In this document: positions 1 through 5,000 of the stretch, one piece after another
Layout: each line of letters begins with the position of its first letter
Numbering within the stretch: the first letter of the stretch is position 1
Source: a virus
IMG/VR virus record: IMGVR_UViG_3300006754_000006
Span: 1-43,879 of that record
Strand: one strand, 5' to 3'
DNA length: 43,879 nt
Position numbers and translations under genes: made by a program
The notes under the pieces: generated by a model
Seen by the model: the letters and a program-made list of their open reading frames with translations, nothing else
The model's database searches: none
What the model was told of the DNA's origin: nothing

Positions 1-123
1 GCGAAGATATTCGGGCACTGCCTGCACAACGAGACGAGAGGCAAGCACTGCCGGGGCTGCAAACAGACATGGGGCACCGAAGAAGCCGTCAAGGAAGCCA
101 GCAAAGAAGCATGGACGGTTTAC
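1..123. repeat. Terminal direct repeat, left copy (assembly overlap)
   Basis: Identical, base for base, to 43757-43879. The reading frame entering at base 1 continues the gene that begins at 43613, so the two copies are one piece of DNA read twice. This is the overlap left when a circular or circularly permuted genome is written linearly. A true short terminal repeat is possible but less likely, because the repeat lies inside a gene. Confidence 0.9.
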
Positions 124-132
124 GAACAATGA
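1..132 (+). CDS. Small zinc-ribbon protein, 3' part (5' part at 43613)
   Basis: This is the last 43 codons of a gene whose start is at 43613 at the other end of the window. Joined, it is a protein of about 91 residues with paired cysteines (DCNC, YCHHC, HCRGC), as in a small zinc ribbon. Its stop TGA overlaps the ATG of the methyltransferase at 129 by four bases, so the two are probably translationally coupled. The complete protein resembles the middle of the 945-1385 product: YWDC-x-C, YIKP and PDSR occur in the same order. Function unknown. Confidence 0.75.
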   Translation, partial: AKIFGHCLHNETRGKHCRGCKQTWGTEEAVKEASKEAWTVYEQ

Positions 133-776
133 CCCCGAAAAAGCAATTCCGGGTACTGGACCTGTACTGTTGCGCTGGTGGAGCCGCCGCTGGATACGCA
201 CGAGACGGAAGCGTCTCAGTCACCGGTATCGACATCGCCCCGCAACCGAACTACCCCTACACGTTTATTCAGGCCGATGTGCTGGTGTGGCTGGCCGAGA
301 ACATGGACTACGTGAAAGCCACCTTCGACATGATCCACGCATCGCCACCCTGCCAAGCCTACCTGCAAGGTGCGAAGTGGGCCGGGAACGAATACCCCGA
401 CCTCATGGAGCCGACCCGCCAACTGCTGATCGAGACTGGCCTGCCCTACGTGATCGAGAACGTCCAGAACAGCCCGCTGATTGACCCGATTCGGTTATGC
501 GGCGAGATGTTCGGGCTGCGGGTGCTCCGGCACCGTCTCTTCGAGAGCAATTTCACGATTCCTGAACCAACCCACATCAAACATCGCCCGATGATTGACG
601 CCACGCACAGCTACTACGCCTGCGTTGCTGGTCACGGCGGCAACAGCTACAGCTTCAAGCTGGAAGACTGGCAAGCGGCTATGGAGATCGACTGGACCAC
701 GAAGAAAGAACTGACGCAGAGCATCCCGCCTGCGTACACCGAGTACATCTGGCAGGAGTTTCTCAATGACGCATAA
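129..776 (+). CDS. Short C5 cytosine DNA methyltransferase
   Basis: The 215-residue product has the core motifs of C5-cytosine methyltransferases: the SAM-binding motif DLYCCAGGAAAG near residue 11, the catalytic S-P-P-C-Q with Cys75, and the E-N-V motif at 110-112. It is much shorter than the usual 330-400 residues and lacks a clear target-recognition domain and the last motifs. Such short forms occur in phages. It presumably methylates phage DNA against host restriction. The ATG at 129 is chosen over an in-frame ATG at 69 because it overlaps the upstream stop (ATGA). The last 11 bases overlap the next gene. Its tail YIWQEFL recurs in the product of 43429. Confidence 0.85.
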   Translation: MTPKKQFRVLDLYCCAGGAAAGYARDGSVSVTGIDIAPQPNYPYTFIQADVLVWLAENMDYVKATFDMIHASPPCQAYLQGAKWAGNEYPDLMEPTRQLLIETGLPYVIENVQNSPLIDPIRLCGEMFGLRVLRHRLFESNFTIPEPTHIKHRPMIDATHSYYACVAGHGGNSYSFKLEDWQAAMEIDWTTKKELTQSIPPAYTEYIWQEFLNDA

Positions 777-948
777 GCTGAAACTACTGCCCATCGCATC
801 AGCGATCTACGACCTACAGGTTGAGCTTTACCAAGCATCGCTGGCAGTGGACGCAGGACAGACCCGGAGCGCCATCATCGCAGACATGGACATCTACCGC
901 AAGAAACTGGATGAGCTACTTGAGAAGCTAGAAAGGACATTTGAATGA
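766..948 (+). CDS. Small helical protein, unknown function
   Basis: Sixty residues, mostly alpha-helical and charged, with a Leu/Lys/Glu-rich C-terminal helix that could form a short coiled coil. No cysteines and no family recognised. It starts inside the end of the methyltransferase gene and its stop overlaps the next ATG (ATGA at 945), so it belongs to a tightly packed early operon. Confidence 0.65.
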   Translation: MTHKLKLLPIASAIYDLQVELYQASLAVDAGQTRSAIIADMDIYRKKLDELLEKLERTFE

Positions 949-1385
949 GCTACATCGGAGACTGGACACCGGACGACTACCTGCAACACCACCTTGAGAA
1001 TGACGCACAGGAAGTTGACCACGCCATCGGGTGCGAACACGCCAACACGAAGCCGGACAGCACCCTGCCGACGCACCCGGCGATCTGCACAGACTGCGGA
1101 GTGCGACTGCTGGCGAAGAGCATTGTCACCACCGCAAAATACTGGGACTGCGAGTGCGACGAGAGCTACATCAAGCCGAAGGGACAGCCCCACTGCCCGG
1201 ACTGCGGAACATGGCACTATGACCAGCCGGACAGCAGAGAGAACGAAGTAGTCAAAGCCGGTCTGCCTCTAGTAGGGACCGTGGGAACATGCAGAAACTG
1301 CCACAAGGTTGCCGACAGCATCACAGTGGACGACGACGGCTACCCGTGGGACGGAAGTCCGAGACGATGGAGCTCATACCACTAA
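945..1385 (+). CDS. Multi-zinc-ribbon protein
   Basis: A 146-residue product with many Cys pairs: C-x2-C near residues 48-51, then DCEC, HCPDC and CRNC. It probably holds two or three zinc knuckles and acts in nucleic-acid or protein contacts; the role is unknown. Its middle (YWDCEC...YIKP...PDSR) matches the small zinc-ribbon gene crossing the window ends, both in protein and in DNA around 1137-1190, so one module has been duplicated. It overlaps the genes on both sides by a few bases. Confidence 0.7.
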   Translation: MSYIGDWTPDDYLQHHLENDAQEVDHAIGCEHANTKPDSTLPTHPAICTDCGVRLLAKSIVTTAKYWDCECDESYIKPKGQPHCPDCGTWHYDQPDSRENEVVKAGLPLVGTVGTCRNCHKVADSITVDDDGYPWDGSPRRWSSYH

Positions 1386-1477
1386 TGTCCCATGACAAAC
1401 GAGTAACCTTGACCATGGCGTTGCTGGCGCTTATACTCTGGATCAGCATAGCCTGTCGAATAACGGCGGTGTACTGA
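1385..1477 (+). CDS. Thirty-residue single-pass membrane peptide
   Basis: The ATG overlaps the last base of the upstream stop, and the stop TGA overlaps the next ATG (TGATG). The 30-residue product has a short polar N-terminus and one hydrophobic segment at about residues 8-22 (LTMALLALILWISIA). It is one of several tiny one-helix proteins in this genome. Function unknown; regulation of a host membrane process or of lysis is a guess. A near-consensus promoter lies inside it. Confidence 0.55.
   Translation: MSHDKRVTLTMALLALILWISIACRITAVY
1409..1437 (+). promoter_or_regulatory. Sigma-70-like promoter inside the small membrane gene
   Basis: TTGACC (1409-1414), a 17-base spacer, then TATACT (1432-1437): five of six matches to consensus at each box. 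Initiation near 1444 would serve the 1477 and 1635 genes. It lies in coding sequence, so chance is possible. Confidence 0.45.
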
Positions 1478-1638
1478 TGAAGCCGAAATGGCAGGATACC
1501 TACAGAGTCACATTCCTGAATAAGGTGTACGAGGTCGACCGACCTACCGGACACAGGCGCGTTATTGGACCGAACCGGGGACCATTTGAGACGGTCGCTG
1601 AACAGATCGCACGAGGGTGCGGAAGGGATCGAAAATGA
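1477..1638 (+). CDS. Small basic protein, unknown function
   Basis: Fifty-three residues, rich in Arg, Lys and Pro, with a short beta-like N-terminus (YRVTFLNKVYEVDR). No family recognised. Start and stop both overlap neighbouring genes (TGATG at 1475-1479, ATGA at 1635-1638), which supports it as a real coupled gene. Confidence 0.5.
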   Translation: MKPKWQDTYRVTFLNKVYEVDRPTGHRRVIGPNRGPFETVAEQIARGCGRDRK

Positions 1639-1811
1639 AGATTAAATCATTCATTCGAGATAGAACTACACTTCACATGGACCAAGAGCTAATGCAGGAA
1701 ATTGATGAATGTGCCCGCAAGATGCAAAGAAGCCGGTCATTCGTTGTTCGTTTGGCAGTCCGGAATTTATACCGGCTCATCGGAGACATCTTCGACGATC
1801 CCACCGAGTAG
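1635..1811 (+). CDS. Ribbon-helix-helix (Arc/CopG-type) DNA-binding protein
   Basis: The 58-residue product fits the ribbon-helix-helix fold: a short basic strand (KIKSFIRDRTTLHMD), then helix A (QELMQEIDECARKM), a turn with SRS, and helix B (FVVRLAVRNLYRLIGD). Such dimers bind short inverted repeats and usually act as repressors. It is the best-looking regulator in the early region and ends only about 0.4 kb from an exact copy of the TTGTCA-2-TGACAA element, which makes it a candidate reader of that element; this is inference. The last 45 bases overlap the convergent gene 1767-2231. The ATG at 1635 is set by the ATGA overlap. Confidence 0.75.
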   Translation: MKIKSFIRDRTTLHMDQELMQEIDECARKMQRSRSFVVRLAVRNLYRLIGDIFDDPTE

Positions 1812-2231
1812 ACCGTGAAGGACGAGTGCTGCACTGGTTTCAAGCTCCACTGTGGCACCGCCCTTACCAAGGCAGGTAGGGCAGATGCCTTCACCGTCCC
1901 AAATGGCACCGCTGGCATCCTTGAGTTTGCCCAGTGTCTGAAGCAAGAGCCGGTGATCCGCAGTCTTACCTTGAGCGGCACCCTTGGCAAGAATACGCAG
2001 GCTCTCGTCAGCATCATCCCAGTCCTGCCCAGTGAGAGCTTCAAGCAGGCGGCGAGTAGACGCAGTGACGTCTTCACGAGCAACCTTAGACTGATCTGCC
2101 ATTCGATGAGCTTCGCCTTCGGGCATGTCTCGACCCAGGATTTTACCGTCAACCTGCGACCGATAGACCCCGGAATTGGGGTAGAACCAAGCGAGAGTGT
2201 CTTTGTAGGTGGTTTCAACACGATTTGTCAT
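1767..2231 (-). CDS. Lone leftward early gene with C-terminal CxxC, possibly leaderless
   Basis: A 154-residue product from the only minus-strand gene in the rightward early arm. The middle is helical and charged, and a CPTCLGKGG zinc-knuckle-like motif sits near residue 117 (only one Cys pair is visible). No family recognised. There is no Shine-Dalgarno sequence: an extended -10 (TGGTACACT on the minus strand, 2240-2248) ends nine bases before the ATG, so the transcript would start at or very near the start codon. The exact 14-bp inverted repeat at 2225-2238 covers the start codon. An autoregulated regulator is a reasonable guess. Confidence 0.6.
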   Translation of the reverse strand: MTNRVETTYKDTLAWFYPNSGVYRSQVDGKILGRDMPEGEAHRMADQSKVAREDVTASTRRLLEALTGQDWDDADESLRILAKGAAQGKTADHRLLLQTLGKLKDASGAIWDGEGICPTCLGKGGATVELETSAALVLHGLLGGIVEDVSDEPV

Positions 2232-2238
2232 GTGACAA
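2225..2238. promoter_or_regulatory. Operator-like inverted repeat TTGTCA-TG-TGACAA
   Basis: A perfect 6-bp inverted repeat with a 2-bp spacer. It covers the start codon of the minus-strand gene and touches its promoter. The same 14 bases occur at 20174 and (as the reverse complement) at 43444, with near-matches elsewhere. A bound protein here would block the leftward gene. Confidence 0.55.
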
Positions 2239-2239
2239 G

Positions 2240-2262
2240 TGTACCACGGAGAAGGACGAACG
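2240..2262 (-). promoter_or_regulatory. Promoter of the leftward early gene (extended -10)
   Basis: Read on the minus strand: TGGTACACT, an extended -10, with GTGACG 17 bases upstream as a weak -35. It would give a transcript beginning at or beside the ATG at 2231. Confidence 0.45.
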
Positions 2263-2290
2263 TCACCTACTCACGGCACCGATTTTAGGG

Positions 2291-2296
2291 TAGAAT
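2291..2296 (+). promoter_or_regulatory. Possible -10 box TAGAAT upstream of the 2313 gene
   Basis: TAGAAT precedes a good Shine-Dalgarno (CAGGAG) and the ATG at 2313. No convincing -35 is seen. It restarts rightward transcription after the divergent gene. Confidence 0.35.
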
Positions 2297-2312
2297 TTTT
2301 TCAGGAGCGATT

Positions 2313-2480
2313 ATGACACGCACATTTGATGATTACGAAGACAGGCACGACGCCTTTAGCGACGCCCCGCCATACTGCCGAGAGAAAGGATCGCCAGTGA
2401 CGGTGATTGTCGATGGAGAGAAGTGGAAGCTATTTTCCTCCGGCAGGGCTGAATACAAGGGGAGAGCAACCCATGAGTAA
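2313..2480 (+). CDS. Small protein, unknown function
   Basis: Fifty-five residues with an acidic N-terminus (DDYED) and a central VTVIVDGEKWKLF beta segment. It has a CAGGAG ribosome-binding site seven bases before the ATG and its end overlaps the next gene by eight bases. It shares a 17-base stretch (around 2358) with the end of the gene at 42849, encoding DAPPY in both. Confidence 0.55.
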   Translation: MTRTFDDYEDRHDAFSDAPPYCREKGSPVTVIVDGEKWKLFSSGRAEYKGRATHE

Positions 2481-2820
2481 ACGCACAGCCCGTAACGCCC
2501 GCTTGTCACGAGACACGTCCCAGCACGGCTTCTGGACCGACCTGATCCAAAAACGTGACGAGCTGGTCCGGTTCGGGGAGCACAGCTACCGTGACAAGGG
2601 CTGGAACTTCACGGACAGGAAGCAGTGGCTTGGCTTCGGCGGGCACGTCTGGCACTACCGGATGCTGAACGATACCGAGATCCGTGTGACCAACAACATG
2701 ATCGGGCATGGCCTGATCCCCGAAGAGTACCTGTGGGCACTCGGCCCCAACGCAGTGAAAGTGAGCTGCCCCGGCATCCTGTGCCCGTGCAGGACTAGAG
2801 CGAATGGAGACTACAGATGA
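2473..2820 (+). CDS. Unknown 115-residue phage protein
   Basis: A basic N-terminus, then a middle rich in aromatic residues (WNFTDRKQWLGFGGHVWHYRM), and a CPGILCPC cluster near the C-terminus. No family recognised. The ATG at 2473 follows GGGGAGAG and the stop overlaps the next ATG (ATGA). Confidence 0.6.
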   Translation: MSKRTARNARLSRDTSQHGFWTDLIQKRDELVRFGEHSYRDKGWNFTDRKQWLGFGGHVWHYRMLNDTEIRVTNNMIGHGLIPEEYLWALGPNAVKVSCPGILCPCRTRANGDYR

Positions 2821-3014
2821 CAGTGACCGAAAACACGTCAACAATACCATGCCGATCGACAAAAGTATCGATCATGTGCGACACTCCAGGGTGTCTATCG
2901 TTTTCGTCTTACGCCGGGAGCAAGGAAGAACGCTTGGCATACCTCAAGTCTACCGGATGGTCGCACTGGAAATCAAAAGACAAGTGCCCAACGTGCATAA
3001 AGGACCAGCGATGA
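2817..3014 (+). CDS. Small zinc-finger-like protein
   Basis: Sixty-five residues with CDTPGC near residue 21 and CPTC near residue 58, the spacing of a four-cysteine zinc ribbon around a short helix (KEERLAYLKSTGW). Start and stop both form ATGA overlaps with neighbours. Function unknown. Confidence 0.6.
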   Translation: MTVTENTSTIPCRSTKVSIMCDTPGCLSFSSYAGSKEERLAYLKSTGWSHWKSKDKCPTCIKDQR

Positions 3015-3253
3015 GTGAAGGATCGGAACTAATCAAACGAGTATGGCGCGAGGACCGGGACGTCCGGGCTCTGTTCCACCACATGAGCAACGAGATCGGG
3101 TTCGACGAAGCCTGCGCCAGGTTCGGCCCGGAGATACTGGGCAAGGACTGGTACGAAGGGAAACTGGCCGCAGCCTGCCGCATCATGCGGGAATGGAACA
3201 CCGAGCGCGGGCAGCACCTGATCGACCACCTGATCAAAGGAACAAAAAAATGA
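3011..3253 (+). CDS. Small helical protein, unknown function
   Basis: Eighty residues, all-helical in appearance, with mixed charge (IKRVWREDRDVRALF, EACARFGPEIL, CRIMREWNTERGQ). No motif recognised. The ATG at 3011 overlaps the stop of the zinc-finger gene and its own stop overlaps the next ATG at 3250. Confidence 0.6.
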   Translation: MSEGSELIKRVWREDRDVRALFHHMSNEIGFDEACARFGPEILGKDWYEGKLAAACRIMREWNTERGQHLIDHLIKGTKK

Positions 3254-3480
3254 CAACGCCACTCAGAATCGGGACCGTCATAAAGAATATGTCCAACAAA
3301 ATCGGGTCTGAATCTAGCATTGACCCCCGAAACAAACTAAATGAGTTGACGGCAAAAGAATGGATCCCCGAGACAATTTCGGTATGGACACGAAAAGGAC
3401 TTGGGGCAAAACACCCCGATACGAAAATCGAACGACACAGGAGCATGGGAGGCATCTATGACCGAGGACTTGGCGAGTAA
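3250..3480 (+). CDS. Stand-alone piece resembling the N-terminus of a DNA methylase
   Basis: Seventy-six residues. The segment NELTAKEWIPETISVW followed by KGLGAKHP resembles, from memory, an N-terminal segment (L-T-G-K-E-W...KG-G) found before the catalytic domain in some phage and metagenomic N4/N6-type methylases. Here no SAM-binding or DPPY/NPPF motif follows; the protein ends at residue 76. It may be a truncated remnant or a module working alone. The ATG at 3250 overlaps the upstream stop (ATGA), so it is still built into the operon. Confidence 0.55.
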   Translation: MTTPLRIGTVIKNMSNKIGSESSIDPRNKLNELTAKEWIPETISVWTRKGLGAKHPDTKIERHRSMGGIYDRGLGE

Positions 3481-3820
3481 GTACATGGCCGTGGACCGCA
3501 AATCGTTCAACGGCACAATTATGACCGAGGTAGTCAAGCGCAAAGAGAACCCGCGCGACGACCGGGACCACTGGATCACGCAGAGCGGCGGCAACCACGT
3601 CGGCAGCGGTAAGTGGCGACCGGCAACGCCAGAAGAGATTGCCTACTTCGAAGAGAGAATGGAGTTCAACAAAAAATGTCACATGTTCCACGCAGCGAAG
3701 GACCTGTTCAGAGCGGGGCTAGGCCCGGACCCAAGGGCATCAAGTTCATCGCAGACATCCGTGTCGGAGAGTACGGACAGGATGAGCCCTGCTTCGGATC
3801 AAGAGAGACTGTTTCAGTAG
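3458..3820 (+). CDS. Unknown protein, C-terminal half possibly out of frame
   Basis: A 120-residue frame starting inside the end of the previous gene. Up to about residue 90 it reads like a normal protein (KWRPATPEEIAYFEERMEF, AAKDLFRAGLG). After that it is Ser/Pro-rich and looks like an unread frame, while the overlapping frame from 3733 looks coding. Either two genes overlap here or one gene carries a -1 frameshift near 3725-3735. Confidence 0.5.
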   Translation: MTEDLASKYMAVDRKSFNGTIMTEVVKRKENPRDDRDHWITQSGGNHVGSGKWRPATPEEIAYFEERMEFNKKCHMFHAAKDLFRAGLGPDPRASSSSQTSVSESTDRMSPASDQERLFQ

Positions 3821-3990
3821 TTCTGACCAAGAACGACCAGCGCGTCGCCGTGACATGGGACACGAAGAACCAGTGCTGGGCGATGCAGGCGCTGGACGGT
3901 CGGCACCTGGCACTGGTTTTTATCGGCTCGAACAGGACGCTGCGGTTCAAGATCGCTGGCACCGTTGACAAACCAGACCTATCCGAGTAG
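3676..3990 (+). CDS. Overlapping frame with beta-rich C-terminal domain
   Basis: The convincing part starts at about 3733 (KGIKFIADIRVGEY) and runs to the stop at 3988: alternating hydrophobic strands (VSVVLTKNDQRVAVTWDT, LALVFIGSNRTLRFKIAG) suggest a beta domain. No good start codon lies near 3733. The ATG at 3676 is the nearest, but the first 19 residues from it look like out-of-frame sequence. It may be the frameshifted end of the 3458 gene. The stop TAG forms part of the -10 box of the next promoter. Confidence 0.4.
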   Translation: MSHVPRSEGPVQSGARPGPKGIKFIADIRVGEYGQDEPCFGSRETVSVVLTKNDQRVAVTWDTKNQCWAMQALDGRHLALVFIGSNRTLRFKIAGTVDKPDLSE

Positions 3991-3993
3991 AAT
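3965..3993 (+). promoter_or_regulatory. Near-consensus sigma-70 promoter
   Basis: TTGACA (3965-3970), exactly 17 bases, then TAGAAT (3988-3993). This is a perfect -35 and a five-of-six -10. Transcription from about 4000 gives a short leader with GGAGA before the ATG at 4023. Confidence 0.7.
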
Positions 3994-4022
3994 TAGGCTA
4001 TCCCCGAATGGAGAAGATAGAC

Positions 4023-4688
4023 ATGGCAGAAAAAGAACCAACACCCGCCCCAACAGAAGCGCCGAAAAAGTCGCCAGCCCCGGAACAGCCAACCGCGGAG
4101 GATCTTGCAGGATCGATCGCGGGGTTCGGAGGGGCGTTCAAGGAAATCTCTTTGAACGTTAGCAAAACAGAGAGCACGAAGGTCGACGGCAAATTCATGA
4201 GCGTCGGGATCAACGCCGGAAGCGTGCTTGCTGTGGTCGAAGACTCCGATACGGACATGCTGGCAGATCTGCAACTTGCGTGGCTAGAGGCTCGCGTCAA
4301 GATCGCGCTAGAACGTGGCGTCGCAGAACTGCGCGAACTGGAAGCATCGAAACCTGCTCCTGTTGCGGTACCGGTCGGGGCACCTGCTCCAGCAGGAGCA
4401 CCAGCACAGGCACCGCAGGGCGCAGTGTCCGGCAAGCAGGCGTTCGACGTGGACGGAACCTGGGTCATGACCCCGGCCCGGACTACCGGCGGCGAGCCTG
4501 TGATGAATTTCAAATGGGGCCGGTTTGTGAAGTACGGAATTCCTTGCTACAAAGAGGTAGCAAACGCTATCTTGCCCGAAGGATGGGAGTCATGGCCCAT
4601 CAAAGATTACGCCGTAGAAGGATTTTCAACTGTCTTTGCACAGATGAAGGCCGATGGAAATCCGGCGAAAATTACCGGGGTCGAATAG
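4023..4688 (+). CDS. Unknown early protein with Pro/Ala-rich linkers
   Basis: The 221-residue product has a Pro/Ala/Glu-rich N-terminus (about 1-25), a first domain at about 30-105 (FKEISLNVSKTES... VLAVVED, then a long helix), a second Ala/Pro linker at about 107-135, and a C-terminal domain (DGTWVMTPAR, FKWGRFVKYGIPCYKEVANAILPEGWESWP). No family recognised; two domains joined by flexible linkers would fit a DNA-binding or scaffold role, but that is a guess. The ATG at 4023 is preferred over 4008 because GGAGA sits nine bases before it. It is the first gene after a strong promoter, so it is probably abundant. Confidence 0.7.
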   Translation: MAEKEPTPAPTEAPKKSPAPEQPTAEDLAGSIAGFGGAFKEISLNVSKTESTKVDGKFMSVGINAGSVLAVVEDSDTDMLADLQLAWLEARVKIALERGVAELRELEASKPAPVAVPVGAPAPAGAPAQAPQGAVSGKQAFDVDGTWVMTPARTTGGEPVMNFKWGRFVKYGIPCYKEVANAILPEGWESWPIKDYAVEGFSTVFAQMKADGNPAKITGVE

Positions 4689-4694
4689 CCTCCG

Positions 4695-4703
4695 TGGTAC
4701 AAT
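4695..4703 (+). promoter_or_regulatory. Extended -10 promoter for the replication leader
   Basis: TGG-TACAAT, an extended -10 with no good -35. The same TGGTACAAT occurs on the minus strand before the scaffold/capsid genes (22968-22976). Initiation near 4710 would make a leader of about 100 bases that folds into the attenuator-like structure before the ATG at 4812. Confidence 0.5.
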
Positions 4704-4742
4704 AATAAAGGACGCCCTGCCTGGAAACAGGACGCCCGGAAT

Positions 4743-4811
4743 AGCGAGGGGTAGCTCGCCATCAACACGAGTATACCACATACCCCTCGCTTCCACAGGA
4801 GGGGTTTTTCT
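4743..4811 (+). promoter_or_regulatory. Attenuator-like leader: antiterminator versus terminator
   Basis: Two exclusive hairpins share one arm. (a) AGCGAGGGGTA (4743-4753) pairs with TACCCCTCGCT (4781-4791), 11 perfect base pairs, with a small inner CTCG/CGAG stem. (b) ACCCCTC (4782-4788) pairs with GAGGGGT (4799-4805), seven base pairs followed by a T run (4805-4809), an intrinsic terminator. Forming (a) removes the 5' arm of (b). The 3' arm of (b) also holds the Shine-Dalgarno AGGAGG for the ATG at 4812, so (b) would block both transcription and translation. The trigger may be an opposing RNA from 4763. Confidence 0.65.
4770..4778 (-). promoter_or_regulatory. Candidate antisense promoter inside the leader
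   Basis: On the minus strand the sequence reads TGGTATACT, an extended -10, in the loop of the antiterminator hairpin. The 11-mer TGTGGTATACT is repeated exactly before the minus-strand gene at 40644, where it is placed as a promoter. Transcription would run leftward from about 4763 across 4743-4753 and produce an RNA complementary to the antiterminator's 5' arm. The -35 region is poor. Confidence 0.45.
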
Positions 4812-5000
4812 ATGACCAACGACCAGAATGTGTCGCAGATAGAGAGAGCATACGGCATAAACGCCGTATTGGACATCATGGAGAGCGACACGAGACAGCA
4901 CGGAAGGCAATACAGCAACAAGAGATCGCACGGTGAGTGGTTCGCACTGACACCAGAAGACATCGCAGAGATTTGCTCAATTCCTGGAGAAAGCCAATAA
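4812..5000 (+). CDS. Small protein at the head of the replication operon
   Basis: Sixty-two residues. The C-terminal HGEWFALTPEDIAEI recalls the end of T5orf172/GIY-YIG-type domains, but the nuclease core is absent, so the resemblance may be superficial. Its expression sits directly behind the terminator/Shine-Dalgarno hairpin. Its stop overlaps the ATG of the initiator-like gene at 5000 (TAATG), so the leader would control both. Function unknown. Confidence 0.6.
   Translation: MTNDQNVSQIERAYGINAVLDIMESDTRQHGRQYSNKRSHGEWFALTPEDIAEICSIPGESQ

Noticed and set aside
1673-2288. Alternative frames of 182 and 157 codons over the leftward early gene
   Set aside because: The 154-residue frame has a promoter, an operator-like site at its start and a zinc-knuckle motif; the others have none of these.
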